Assembly: GCA_026008535.1 (NCBI GenBank)
Contig: BRKX01000011.1
Coordinates: 44,686,183 to 44,750,182 of the forward strand
Length of the DNA: 64,000 bases
Direction of reading: 5' to 3'
Origin: Perilla frutescens
Taxonomy: Eukaryota > Streptophyta > Magnoliopsida > Lamiales > Lamiaceae
The position numbers and the translations under genes are program-made. Positions 12,043 through 23,870 of the stretch are shown here, piece after piece. A model generated the notes under the pieces. That model was not told the origin of the DNA and made no database searches. It was given only the letters and a program-made list of their open reading frames with translations. The number at the start of each line of letters is the position of its first letter. The first letter of the stretch is position 1.

Positions 12043-13740
12043 CTTCCTTTGAATAATTGCACTACATTCCTCCGCGAGACTCACAATCTCATGATCCTTT
12101 AACTTCTTCTTATTTACTAGCATTTATTTGAAAAACTTGGCATAATTTGGCATCCTTTCCAAGACTTCCACAAGTGGGGTATTGATGTGAATTTTTCGAA
12201 ACATCTCTAAAAATTTGGTAAATTGCTCCATCATGGTATCCTTCTTCAATCTTTGAGGGTAAAGTATGGCAATAGGAATGGAAGCTAGGGGTGCCAATGG
12301 CGGTTTATTTGAAGCATCCTCAACCAATTCATTTGCTTCTCCTTTTTCATCATCTTTTTTACTTTGGGAATTTTCACATTTAACTTCCAAAAATTCATCA
12401 CGTGGCATTTTTACCCCATCAAAAGTTTTCAAACTCATCACGGATATAGCTTTGCATTGCTCCGGGTTTTGTTGCGGTCATTTTCCCACTACAATCTCCA
12501 ATTTATCCATCCTCTTCTCAATCACGCCCATTCTTGTTCCAATGGTATCCACCCGTGCTCCAATCATGTCTATCTTACTTTCAAGCTTCTCAAAGCGAAC
12601 TTGGGACTCTTCTATATATGTCTCCATTTTACCCATGAATGTTATCAAAAGATCATCCCTCTTGGGATTATTTTCATCATCAACCATGTCATTTGTTATG
12701 GTAAAGTTAGGTGGAGATTGGCAAGCACCATTAGGATTACCATAAGGAACATTTGAATAATGTTGTCGGACTCCTTGATTGTAGTGATTTTTTCCTTGAA
12801 AACTTTGGTTTGGGTGGCCATTGTTGCTACATTGCTCGACATATTTCATCGCTTCAACTCCTTGGATTTGCTCATTCCTTGAGCTCAATGAAGAATGAGT
12901 GATGGCTTCAATCTTTTTATTGAGAATTCTCATTTGGGCCGCCAAGATTGACAAAGGTTCGACTTCGGATGTAGGAGTCACATTCTTCAAGTGTTGCACT
13001 TGCTGTCTCTCCACGGGCCATTGATAGGAATTCATGGCCATGTCCTCAATAACTTTCATGGCATCATCGGGCCCTTTTCCTAACAATGAGCCACCTGATG
13101 CGGCATCCAATAGTCTCTTCATATCTTGATTGGTTCCATTGTAAAATATGCACACTTGGTGGTCAATACCAAACCCATGAGTAGGGCACTTCCTCAACAT
13201 TTCACAAAATCGTTCCCATGCATCATTAAAACTCTCATCATTCCATTGGCGAAATTGTGTGATCTTACCTTTCAACTTCAACATCATACTCGGAGGGAAA
13301 AATTTATGTAGAAATTTTGAAACCAAATCAACCCATATTTCAATAGATCCAACTCTCAAACCTTGATACCATGTTCGTGCTTTTTCTTTAAGAGAAAATC
13401 GGAAAAGTTGGAGGCGTATTGCGTCATCCGGGACTCCATTGAGCTTCACGGTCCCACACACTTGTAGAAATTGATCAATGTGCTCATTTGGATCTTCTTC
13501 GACTCCTCCGCCAAATTGGTTTTGTTGTATCATTGAGATTAATTCGAGCTTCAATTCAAAGTTATCGGCTTCAATTCATGGCCCATTCATCACTCTTTCA
13601 TTTACAATGGGTTGAAACATGTTTCTAATGGGCGGTTGCTCCACTTGAACCCGGACATCTCGTTGCTCATTCAATCTTTGTTGCATCTCCTCAAATTATC
13701 TTTGTAGACGACGAACAAGACCTTTATTTTCATCTCCCAT
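12043..13740 (-). pseudogene. Gag of the nested Ty3 element, with nonsense codons
   Basis: The frame begins at ATG 13740 and carries the retrotransposon gag domain (FSLKEKARTWYQGL and KFFPPSMMLKLKGKITQFRQ about 110-160 codons in). A Gln/Asn-rich region and a C-terminal coiled segment follow. In-frame stops lie at 13696-13698 (TAA), 13576-13578 (TGA), 12478-12480 (TGA) and 12124-12126 (TAA), then TAG at 12040-12042 before protease. No frameshift is needed from gag to protease. Gag assembles the element's particle. This copy cannot make a full protein. Confidence 0.88.
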
Positions 13741-13936
13741 GACTAATTCTCTTTTTTCAATCTCCCTTTATCCACGAGAAATAATAACCTCAGGTTCAAG
13801 GAGTGCTTTCCTATACCGTGTGATCATGCACCACCTTCAAAGCACCAATAACCAAAAGTGAAAAATAAAAATAAATAAAAAATGTCTAAATTAACAATAG
13901 CAACCTTATCACAATAGCACAAATTTAAAACACTAA

Positions 13937-13955
13937 TTCCCTCGCAACGGCGCCA
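13937..13955 (-). promoter_or_regulatory. Primer-binding site (tRNA-Asp type) of the nested Ty3 element
   Basis: On the minus strand TGGCGCCGTTGCGAGGGAA follows the 5' LTR after a six-base spacer. It resembles the tRNA-Asp-complementary site usual in Athila/Tat elements. Confidence 0.75.
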
Positions 13956-13961
13956 AAAACT

Positions 13962-15440
13962 TGATGTGTGAAATTTTAGTTTTAAAACTTGAATCAACTT
14001 GCAAGTGAACAAGTAAATGTAGTACAGGGTGAAACGAGGTCGAATCCACAGGGAAAAAGAAAGTTTAAATAAGCACGTACTATGACATCGGCTCCTATTT
14101 GTTATCTAGACGACGAAATGGATAATTGTTTGATTTAAAACTAACTAAATACTAGAGCAAAGTAAATAATTGCAATTAACAAATAAATTGGGCAATTAAG
14201 GAAAGGAACACTCTCGGGGTTAGGTTTATTGGATTAATTAATATAAAATCTAATTATAATGGATGCTTAATTTCCAATTCAAGATTACCAAGGCGATCAC
14301 AAATTTATTCTATATCTCCTCTCAAAGCATATAGAATATGGGGCACATGCATAGGATTATTGTCTCCAACTAATACCTAAGTGTGCTTACCAAGAGCACC
14401 AAGGATCTATGCCTCAACAACTATCTCAAACCTCTCGATTTTATTGATAATTGCTCTTTGAATTCTAGGATCCTATGTTGAAGCTCATCTCTCGAATTTT
14501 GAATCAACATACATAATCATGCTAATTAATTATCAATTAGTTATCACCAATCAACAATACATAACACCCATACATAACAAGAATCCAAAGTATAATCAAG
14601 AACCATTAAACATCCAAAATAAACATCATTTATATCTCATAATCCAAATAAAACCAACACCCAAGAGTATCAAAGATTTAGCTTCTCATAATTACATGGG
14701 TAACCAAAATCTCTACAAGAAGGAACATGATTTTAAAAAAATTAAAGAACAAAAGAACCCGGATGGATGTTTTGGCCTTCAAATCTTGCTTCAACTTCAT
14801 TCTTCTTGCCCAATCTTCAATTCCCTTTCTTCTCTCTTCTTCTCCAAGTATTTCTCTCTCTAAAAGTGGCTAAGGGTGGAATGGAATGACCTAATTTTAT
14901 ATTGGGGTGAGTTTATATAGTGGAGGAATAAAAGAATTAAAAAAAATCAAAAATGGGGGAAAAAAGATGAAAAATCCGAAAGTGTGACACAGGGGCGTGA
15001 CACGGAGCCGGTCGCGCCCCTTCGGCTCGCGTCGTGCCAGGATGGCGCGACCCAAGCGGAGGATGCTAGCTCGGGTCGCATTGCAGGTGGTGGAAAATCA
15101 GTCGCGGACACGGAGCGGCGGTCGCGGTGCTGGGCTGGCTCGGGTCGCGCCTACAGCCCTGCTCCAATACCTTTCACTGTTTTGCTTCGTTCTCTCTCGT
15201 CTCTTGTCCGATTGAGGTGATTCAACTTGCACTGTGCTCCCAATTCAATCCTCTATCTTTCTATGGCATTGAATTACTCAAAAATCCATTTATTCATCCA
15301 CAATTTTCTGCAAAACTCAAATAAGAAATAAAACTCTCAAGTAGGAAGGTGAAGAGCGCAATTTAGGTTAAAACACATGCAAAACTCTTCAATTCACTTC
15401 ATTTAAACCTCAAAATATTGTGCCAAAATACCACTCATCA
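13962..15440 (-). repeat. 5' LTR of the nested Ty3 element
   Basis: Near-identical to 7072-8551. The minus-strand TATA box is at 14911-14920 and the CpG-rich block at about 14990-15165. CTTAA follows at 15441-15445. Confidence 0.95.
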
Positions 15441-15860
15441 CTTAATAGAACCTTTTTGGCCATGAAGTCATTTAGACTTGCGAGTAGGGACACTCTTCTT
15501 TTTCTCCGCAAGAGCTTGAGTGTGTAGCTCCAAATCTGGGTCGATAGGATTTCCCTTCGCACCAGGACTTATATATTGGAGATGAGTGGGGTTCAGCACC
15601 AATAGAGAGTCAGGAGCAGTAGTATCTTCCATAGAAGCATCTGCTTGTTCAGCCGGAGGAGATGAGGGTTTGTCGGACTCCGATTTGGGTTCCTCTGGAG
15701 TGAGTTCGGCTGTTGCATTGACTGCTGGAGTTGATGTGGCGGAGGGTGTAATAGTTGATGTTCCAACAGGACCAGAGGCAGAGGATGGAGTGCCCATAGT
15801 CTTCTCGAATATTTGTTTCATCATTTCAAACATGGCAGAGATATCCTTTGGTTCTGCCAT
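15441..15860 (-). pseudogene. Envelope-like extra ORF of the Sirevirus, N-terminal part
   Basis: It begins at ATG 15860 (MAEPKDISAMFEMMKQ) and runs through a Pro/Ser/Thr/Glu-rich low-complexity region. An in-frame TGA lies at 15468-15470, nine codons before the insertion junction. Downstream of the stop the frame stays open to the junction and matches the frame of the part at 5762-7066. The intact ORF would have been about 574 codons. Confidence 0.75.
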
Positions 15861-16543
15861 TGATACACTGAAAAAGAGCTTGAAGATGAGAGAAACCAAA
15901 AGTGGGAGATGAAGAGTCTTCGAAGGAGAGAGAGAGTGATAGAATAAAATGTTTTCAAAAATGGTTGATATATATCTTCACCCTCAAAAATCGAAACAGA
16001 CTCTGTAACATCACCCACTTTTTCTATTTTCCTTATATAAAAAATATCTAAATAAAACAGAATTAGTGGATAGGGATACACCATATCAAAACGTGTATTT
16101 ATCACATCAATTTAAAAAAGTGAATCTTTTATGGGTCCCAAAATAGTTTCTTTATTCCCCATTTTTTTATGTATATATATATATAGAAAAGAATAAATAA
16201 TAAAAAAAACAAAAATATAATTCTAGACAATTTTTCTAATGATTATCGTTTCTCTGCAATCTTGGTCACAACATCAGCTATAACACAGCAAACAGTGAAC
16301 AAACCCAACTATACTTCACCTTATAGGATTACGGGTATTTCATTCACAAACCCATACATAGAAATTCAAGTAGCTGATTTTGTTAAATAAAAGCAGAAAT
16401 ACGATAATTTCATTAAGTCAGTCTTGAATTTTACTTAAAACAAATGACTAACATAAATAAATAAATAAAAGAACAAGATAAACAACTGATGTTTAATAAA
16501 AAGAACTCACATTGAGTTCAACATCAGTAAACAAAATGAACTA
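15861..16543. other. Spacer between pol and the envelope-like ORF
   Basis: AT-rich sequence between the end of pol and the ATG at 15860, with a short (TA)n run at about 16173-16186. No coding sequence is recognised. Confidence 0.6.
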
Positions 16544-18142
16544 ATTAGATAGAACACATTCCAAGAGACTTTCTCAAGGCAGAAAATCTCTCGAAATCAA
16601 GAGGCTTGGTAAAAATATCTGTTGTTTGATTCTCAGTGGAGATGTATTTGATGTTAATGATCTCCTTTTCTACCAAATCTCTGATGAAGTGATGTCGAAT
16701 GTTGATATGCTTGGTGTGTGAATGTTGAACAGGATTCTTGGAAATTTCAATAGCACTAGCATTGCATTATCACACAACAGGGTTAGTGATGAGCTTGTCA
16801 TGCCATAGTCTTTCAACATTTGATTCAGCCATACCAACTGAGCACAACAACTATCAGCTGCAACATATTCTGATTCAGCTGTTGACAAGGAGATACAATT
16901 TTGTTTCTTGCTTGACCAAGAAACCATATTGTTCCCCAAAAAAAAGCAACCACCACTTGTGTTCTTTCTATCATCAACATCACCTGCCCAGTCTGAGTCA
17001 CTGTATCCAATCAGGCTCGTGTTTGTATCTTTACAATACCTGATTCCAAAGTTAACTGTACCAACAACATATCGTATTATTCTTTTGACCGCTTTCAAGT
17101 GAGATTCCTTGGGTTGAGCTTGGTATCTAGCACATACTCCAACACTGAACATGATGTCAGGTCTGCTGGCGGTCAAGTAGAGCAAGCTTCCAATCATTCC
17201 TCTATACATCGTTGGGTCAACATTGACTCCAACATCGTCTTTGCTCTGTTTTTCAGAGGATCCCATTGGTGTCTTCATAGGCTTAGAAGCTTCAAGTCCG
17301 AAGCGCTTGATCAGATTTTTGGCGCGCTTGCTTTGGGATATGAAAATCCCATCTTTGTCTTGCTTGATTTGGAGACCAAGGAAGTAGGCCAATTCGCCGA
17401 CCATGCTCATCTCAAATGTGCTGCACATTGCATCAACAAACTCCCTGAGGAGATTAGAACACGTGGATCCAAACACAATATCATCAACATAAATTTGTGC
17501 AACAGTGATGTGTTTGTGGATCCTTTTGATAAACAATGTCTTATCAACCACGTCTCTTGTAAAACCAAATTTAATTAAAAACTCGGTAAGACGAGCATAC
17601 CAAGCTCTAGGAGCTTGTTTCAGCCCATACAAGGCCTTGTGAAGTTTCAGCACATGGTTTGGTTTTTCATGACATTCAAATCCTTTTAGTTGTTCAACAT
17701 AGGCTTCCTCATTCAAAATACCATTCAGGAATGCACTTTTGACATCCATTTGAAGCAATGTAAACCCAATGTGGCAAGCAATGGCAAGTAGGAGACGGAT
17801 AGACTCTATTCTAGCAACAGGAGCGAATGTTTCATCATAGTCTATTCATTCTACTTGTGTATAGCCTTGTGCCACTAACCTGGCTTTGTTTTTAACCACA
17901 TTCCCAGACACATCAGTCTTGTTCTTAAATATCCATTTGGTTCCAATTACATTTTTATTTTCAGGCCTTAGAAGCAATTCCCACACATTATTTCGAACAA
18001 ACTGAATCAGCTCACCATGCATTGCTTCTATCCAGAATTCGTCTTTTAGAGCTTCTTTGACATTTTTAGGTTCAACACTGGATAGAAAACATGTGATAGA
18101 CACCAAGTTAATGACTGATGACATGCAAACCTGTTTGACCAA
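16544..18142 (-). pseudogene. Reverse transcriptase and RNase H of the Sirevirus (copia RVT_2)
   Basis: This region starts within the RVT_2 domain (EAMHGELIQF, KNKARLVAQGYTQVE). It continues through LQMDVKSAFLNG, ALYGLKQAPRAWY and the catalytic YVDDIVFGS. The RNase H part follows with YSDSDWAGD and STAESEYVAA. An in-frame TGA at 17846-17848 separates the first 98 codons from the rest. A frameshift near 16765 disrupts the last part of RNase H, after which the original frame can be followed to TAA at about 16544. The enzyme copies the element's RNA into DNA. This copy is inactive. Confidence 0.9.
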
Positions 18143-19777
18143 TTCAGCAACATCGGCTGAGCTTTTTGTTCTTGTTTTGACTCCTTGAGATCCATCACCA
18201 ATGATTTGGGAATTTGGGTGATCTCTTTTGATTCTTCTTGGAGGATCACGTCTTGGTTCATACTGAGCAAGTGGAAGATGGTCATCATCGCTTTCAGGGG
18301 AGGAATCTGAGTCTGATGTTCAAGGGGATGTTGAATCATTAGCTAAGGGAGAAGGAACATTGGATTTGACATTAAGACTTCCCGTGGGACTTTTGGGAGT
18401 TCCACTTAGCTCCTTATCAGCAACATCTGGTTCATGAAGAAGAAATGACACATCATCTTCCTCAGACTTAGTTGCCAGACCTGCAAGATCATCAAACACA
18501 ACATTGATAGATTCTTGCACAGCTTTAGTTCTTAGGTTAAGAACATTAAATGCTCTGCTGTTTTGAGCATATCCCAAGAACAATCCTTTATCACTTTTAG
18601 AGTCAAACTTTCCAAGGTGGTATATGTCGTTCAGGATGTAGCAGACACATCCAAACATATGGAAATATTTAAGATTTGGCTTTCTTTCTCGTAGAAGCTC
18701 ATAAGGTGTCTCCTTTCTTCCTGGTCGAAGATAGACTCTGTTCCCGATGTGACAGGCTGTGTTGACAGCTTCAGCCCACAGCTTCTTCGAGAGACCTTTA
18801 GCCTGCAACATTGCACATGACATTTCCTGTAGAGTTCGATTCTTTCTCTCCACTACTTCATTTTGTTCAAGAGTTTTGGGAGCTGAATACTCATGGAGTA
18901 TTCCTTTCTTTTCACAAAAGGCATTGAATGCAGCATTCTCAAATTCTCTTCCATGATCTGTTCTGACGCATGCAATGTTGGTGTCATATTGCAAACACAT
19001 TGTCCGGCAGAATCTTTTGAAGACTTTGAATGTTTCAGATTTTTCTTGGAGAAATTCAACCCAAGTATACCTTGAGAAATCATCAACAATGACAAGGATG
19101 AAACTCTTATCACTCATACTTTTTATATCGAATGGACCCATGATGTCCATGTGTAAGAGTTGGAAACATCTTATTGTTTGACATCCACCCAGGCTTTTGT
19201 GAGGAATTCTGGTTTGTTTTCCCTTTTGACAGGCACCACATACAGCATCGTGATCAACATTCAGTTTTGGTAGGCTGCGAACAGCATCTGACACAATCAG
19301 TTTTTTCAAATTTACCATGCTTATGTGACCGAGTTTTTGATGAATCAGCTTTGTTTTATCATTTACGGTCATGTTACACGTTTCATCTTTGTCAGCATGG
19401 TAGCAATTATCAGATGCGCGGCTTCCGAACATTATGCATTTGTCGTGTTTGTCAAATACTTCACAAGTATTTTTATCAAACTTGACGTGCATACCATCGT
19501 CACATAACTCACTGATACTGATCAAGTTGGCCATCAACCCTTCAACATATAAGACATTCTGAAGCTTAGGAAAATGTTTGACATTCAATGTACCTTTTCC
19601 AACAATGTTTCCTTGAGCTCCTCCTCCATAACTGACTTTGCCTTTGTTTGAAGTGGTGTGTTCTTCAAGAAACTCCTTATTACCGGTCATGTGTTGAGAA
19701 CATCCGCTGTCGAAGTACCATGTTCCGGCAATGTTAGCCTTCAGTGATGTATACACAACATTGCATGTAACCTTCAT
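18143..19777 (-). pseudogene. Protease-like motif and integrase of the Sirevirus
   Basis: Near the start is WYFDSGCSQHMTG, the copia aspartic protease motif. It is followed by the gag-pre-integrase zinc region (HQKLGH, then CGACQKGK) and the rve integrase core with MDIMGPF, VRTDHGREF and EVVERKNRTL (the D-D-E triad is present). The usual NGVVERKN motif has Glu for Gly here. A frameshift lies in the hydrophilic linker at about 18320. Integrase joins the element's DNA copy to the chromosome. Confidence 0.9.
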
Positions 19778-20912
19778 CTTTTTTGGACTTCATCGGATTC
19801 TTGTTCTTCAATGTGATCCCTGATGTTGTTCTCCCGGTTGCAACATCATCATGAAATTTAAAGCAATGTGGTTTGATGTGTCCCGGCTCCTGACAATAAT
19901 GGCACACATATTTTCGAACCTTTGAGCCCTTGCGTTTTTTCTGATCATCATCTTCAGCATGGCTCCCTGTAGACATGTTTGGGTTGTTCTCCTTTACAAA
20001 TTTCACAACATTTTGATTTGATGAAGTCATGGAAACTTTGTTTGAGAATCCCAGTCCAGCTCTGTCTGTCTGTTCCAATGTTAGGGCTTCATTTAGGACA
20101 TTCGATCCTTGATTCCATTTCTGAAACATTCTTGAGGTGCTCTCCACTTCCTTCTTTAGTTTAGTGATTTCAGCATCACTCCTGGTGAGTCTAATTTCCA
20201 GTCGCACAATCTTCTCTCTAAGACACCGATTTTCTTCCATAAGAAATTTCAGTTCTTTGGATTGAGCTATCCATTTACTGCAAACTTCATTCACAGCATC
20301 ACTGAGTTCTTCAAGAGAGGCTGATGGGCGTTCTTCCTGTGGATTAACCTCTCTGATCTCAGAAGTATGATTAAACTCATCCAGTATAGTCATTTCATAC
20401 CAATTAGTAGTGTTGGGAGAGATCTCAGTAACTTCATCTTCAACATCTGGTAGAACCTCATCTTCAATTTCACATTCTTCAATGTCCAGACCATCAAGTT
20501 CATCAATACCATTCAAGGCATCAATAATCTGATTGTCTTCCTCCATGACATTGATAAACAACACCCTATGATCTGAATCATTTTCAGCATCAGACTCATC
20601 ACTGAGAACAACATTAAAATTATTTCTTTGTCTTCTTCGTGTTGTTGGACATTCATTTGAATAATGTCCATACCCAGAGCATACTCTACATTGAACTGAA
20701 TCAATGTCTTTCCCAATATCAGTGACTTCCTTCTTGACATTTGATCTTCCAGAATTTGAAGTTGATGAAGATGGAGAGTCAAACAGCCGTCGATGTTTGA
20801 TATTTGGGGGGCTTTTCTTCATAGAACGAACCGGTGAGTTGAAGTTCTTTGTCAGTAGTGCAACACTTAGAAATTGGACTTCAAAGAGCGGTAGATTGAT
20901 TTGAGATCTCAC
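19778..20912 (-). pseudogene. Gag C-terminal region with two zinc knuckles (Sirevirus)
   Basis: The Sirevirus gag tail holds one CCHC knuckle at CRVCSGYGHYSNEC, an acidic and coiled-coil region (about residues 190-260) and a second knuckle at CHYCQEPGHIKPHC. The ORF overlaps the start of the protease/integrase ORF by a few tens of bases in another frame (its stop is at 19734). The knuckles bind the element's RNA. Between this ORF and the gag N-terminus (stop at 20921) the usual middle of gag is missing. Confidence 0.85.
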
Positions 20913-20920
20913 CTAATTTT

Positions 20921-21355
20921 TCAGCATATAGTTTCATCTTCAAACATGCGCAAATTTTCAAATTTAGATGTGAGTAATCTCAGTTTGGTCTTCCTTACAC
21001 TGATAGACCCTTCACAATGTTTCTGAAGAATGGTCCATGCTTGATATGCAGTAACACAATTGCAAAACATCTTGAAACATGGAACATCGATAGAAACAAA
21101 AATTGCATTCAGAGCGCGAGCATTAAAGTTTGAGATAATTCTCTCATCATTTGTCCATTGAGATTCCGGAGTTAACACAAAATCTCTATTCGGACCTTCC
21201 ATCCTAGGAGGGCTCCATTCTTCAATAACTGTCATCCATGCTCTTTCATCGATAGATTTGATGTAGATCTTCATTCGAGATTTCCACATGACATAGTTAC
21301 CACCATTGCTATCTAGAGCAGGAGGACGACGACATTGATTGATTTGAATATCCAT
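20921..21355 (-). pseudogene. Gag N-terminal region (Sirevirus)
   Basis: It begins at ATG 21355, just downstream of the primer site. It has the DUF4219/UBN2-type copia gag features: NYVMWKSRMK, then AYQAWTILQKHCEG and KLRLLTSKFENLRM. Shortly after this point the frame ends at 20921 and the remainder of the UBN2 domain is absent, which indicates an internal deletion near 20915. Confidence 0.85.
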
Positions 21356-21400
21356 CACAGATTTCAAGCAACATCGGATCGAGTACTTAGTATGTCAAGT

Positions 21401-21416
21401 ACCGGCTCTGATGCCA
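21401..21416 (-). promoter_or_regulatory. Primer-binding site (initiator tRNA-Met) of the Sirevirus
   Basis: On the minus strand TGGCATCAGAGCCGGT starts two bases after the 5' LTR. It matches the plant initiator-Met primer site TGGTATCAGAGC with one mismatch. Confidence 0.85.
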
Positions 21417-21418
21417 CT

Positions 21419-22481
21419 TGTTATAATTTGTTGCCTGAAACAATGTGAATTAGAAATGTAAATTGCAAAGTTCAATGTAATGTTGAAGCTAGTGTTACCA
21501 CATTGCCTTCAACATGCAGCGGAAACATAAAAAGTACTTTGCACAAAACAAGTTTTAAATCACACTCCTTACGGTGTGTGATTGCCTCAAGTCGAAATTC
21601 ACTATCACAAATGAAACACAAAAACAATGTTGATGTTGTCTCGGTTCACTCCCTTGACAACACTGCATAAAACATACAGAGGACTATCCTAACTTCACTC
21701 ACTCGAATAATCACTCAAAAAAAAACATATCTAAACACATAGATAGATTACAACCAGTCACTCTAAATCCTAGACTTCTCAAAGTTGACTATCTAACCTA
21801 CTCACACAACTGGAATGAAAGTCTCCAGCTGATTGGGACGCTAGGCAGATGTCGAGGAAGATGTCTTGGATTTCAGAGATGACACTAGATGCAAGATTCA
21901 GAGCTTCTCACAAACCACAGTGATAACCTACTTGCATAAATGATTCTAAGGTCTAAGGAGACCTTAAATACTTCCTCCATCTCGGCTGGGTAGTTTCTAC
22001 ACGATCCTTGATGAGTTGGATGCAAAACTACCGCCTTCCACTACCCTTGCTGAACTGGACTCGAGATAACCGTCCTCTGCACTGCGTGGCACACGTTCTT
22101 CACCATCGTGTAACAATGGCGGTTACTCCAGCAACCCACGTTCTCTGCAACGGTTAATGTCTAAGACGAAGTGGGGAACATCACGTCCCTTAAAACTCGG
22201 AACAGATTCTGACCTAGTCAAAATCAAGCATAATCCACGTTTTAAATTAAAATAAAATATCTAATAAATCCCTTAAATCGTGGAAAATGATATGTGACAA
22301 AAATCATAATTTATTCAGATTAATTTAAAATAAATTAATCCAAAATACTAGAAAAGGATAAGGTTAGAGATCCGAGTGTTATATTTAGTGTGCCGAGAAT
22401 GACGGACAACATTAGGTACGACATTGATTGCAATGTTATCAACGAAGTGATAACATCATCTAGAACACGTCATACTCAACA
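21419..22481 (-). repeat. 5' LTR of the Sirevirus-like element
   Basis: A 1063-base partner of 3835-4896, beginning TGTTATAATTTG and ending ACTCAACA. CATGT follows at 22482-22486. Confidence 0.95.
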
Positions 22482-22486
22482 CATGT

Positions 22487-22667
22487 TTTGGTGCAAGACT
22501 CCTTTAATGTGCTCTTTAAGTTCGCAGATGTTCTTCCAGTCAAGATACCTGCTCTCAAATATTTAAAATGCGTGAAGAGTTGCTATTAATCTACTGTTGG
22601 AATATATTTAGTGTTATCCGTTGCTATCGAGTGCAGGTTTTTGGCATGAGAAAGCATGGTTCTATGG

Positions 22668-22700
<33 letters not shown>

Positions 22701-22864
22701 GTCCAACTTATTAAGTCCTTGCCTGAACCTCATAAAATCAGTCACGTTTCAATCTGTTCTGAAGTGACTACATATAGTTTAAGGTTCAATTGCATGCCCA
22801 GTGTTGCTTTAACACTGTGTTCTTCAATATAAAGTACTCCGAATTCTTCGAAATCAGTGTGTTA
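22487..22864. other. Intergenic sequence with (GAT)n microsatellite
   Basis: The right flank of the Sirevirus insertion. A GAT/ATG trinucleotide run lies at about 22661-22700. No gene is recognised. Confidence 0.6.
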
Positions 22865-23190
22865 TAACAGACTTCAAAGTCTGGAGCTCTCCGAGAGGCT
22901 TGCTCTCAGAGCCTCGAGCTCCACCGGACTGATCTTCGAGTTAGAGCCTCGAGCTCCCCTAGACTCCATTTTGAGTCTGGAGCTCTCCGAGGCTTGCTCT
23001 CAGAGCTTTGAGCTCACCCGGACTCGCCTCCGAGTCTGGAGCTCACCGGCTCTCCCGAACTTGTCTTTTCTTAAAGCCTCGAGCTCCATCGAACTCGCCT
23101 TCTGGGTCTAAATCTTCTCGAGGCTCGCTTTTGAAGTCTCGAGCTCATTTAAGCTTGCTTTAAAAGCTTGGAACTATATCAGGCTTGATT
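22865..23190. repeat. GC-rich minisatellite (CTCGAGCTC / CTGGAGCTC units)
   Basis: Degenerate tandem units of roughly 30 bases with a shared core GAGTCTGGAGCTC or GCCTCGAGCTC alternating with GGCTTGCTCTCAGAGC. Units decay towards the right. The region is open for 84 codons on the plus strand only because of the repeat. Confidence 0.75.
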
Positions 23191-23870
23191 GTGTAGTCTC
23201 AGAATCGTGAAGTCAGTCACGATATCCTAATCGATGAAATTGAATTCATTGTCTGACCATCGTATAACAAAGCTCGAACAATGAGGAGCTAATTGTAGAG
23301 GCAATTTTTCATAAGGCCCAAAGTAGCGCGGCCCAATAAAGTATGAGGTCGAACTATATGGCCTCGAGCACGAGATCAAAGATAAAGGATAAATGTGAGA
23401 CCGGAGAGGTCTAAGATAGGCGTCCGCAAGAAGAAGAGACTGAGTCAAAATTCTAGTAAGTGTTAAGGAAGAGACTGAGTCAAAACCCTTCCATGGATAA
23501 GATTGGACCCGATCTCCAGAAAACTAACCCTGAAAAATAGAAAAAATCCGTCGAATATCTCTTATAAAAGACTTGATCGATCACAACCAAGGGGGGAGGC
23601 AGAAGATGCATTGTTGACCTCAAAATCCGACCTCGATTTCGAACTCTCATCCAACCTTTAATTCTTTAAATTAATCATTGTTCTTCTGATTTCTGGGTCA
23701 TATTCATTTCGAATTTTATATATTAAATCGAATTCGACTTGAGCGTCGGAATCCGTTTGATCATTGACCCCCTCAACGGTCCTTCGACCTCACATTTTGT
23801 TTTTATTTTGTAGATCGTCGGAGCCCGGATCCAAATGATTTTAATTGCAGAATTTTGATTCTACAATATG
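23191..23870. mobile_element. LTR-like fragment, unassigned
   Basis: It has the look of a Ty3-type LTR: a TATA motif TCTTATAAAAGAC at about 23562-23574, a GC-richer upstream part with a tandem AAGAGACTGAGTCAAAA (about 23432-23448 and 23468-23484), and a run to GATTCTACA near 23861. I could not find paired ends or a target duplication. The minisatellite on its left may belong to it. Confidence 0.35.

Larger units (their letters stand above)
7072..15440 (-). mobile_element. Nested Ty3 (Athila/Tat-type) element lacking reverse transcriptase
   Basis: Two LTRs of about 1.48 kb (7072-8551 and 13962-15440) begin TGATGTGTG and end ACTCATCA. CTTAA is duplicated exactly at 7067-7071 and 15441-15445. 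The primer site beside the right LTR and the polypurine tract beside the left LTR both place the element on the minus strand. Only gag and aspartic protease motifs are visible. No reverse transcriptase, RNase H or integrase exists in the 5.4-kb interior, 1.4 kb of which is a later solo LTR. It therefore looks like a non-autonomous gag-bearing derivative. The LTRs are far more alike than those of the host Sirevirus, which agrees with insertion into it later. Confidence 0.93.
3835..22481 (-). mobile_element. Sirevirus-like Ty1/copia retrotransposon, complete but interrupted
   Basis: The element is bounded by two related LTRs (3835-4896 and 21419-22481), each beginning TG and ending CA. CATGT is duplicated exactly at 3830-3834 and 22482-22486. 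Reading on the minus strand from the right LTR the order is primer site, gag with two zinc knuckles, protease-like motif, integrase, reverse transcriptase, RNase H, an envelope-like extra ORF, polypurine tracts and the left LTR. Integrase before reverse transcriptase is the copia order. The large gag, extra 3' ORF and repeated polypurine tract point to the Sirevirus group. A second element (7072-15440) sits in the extra ORF. Without it the element is about 10.3 kb. Coding regions carry stops and frameshifts, so it is not autonomous now. Confidence 0.93.
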
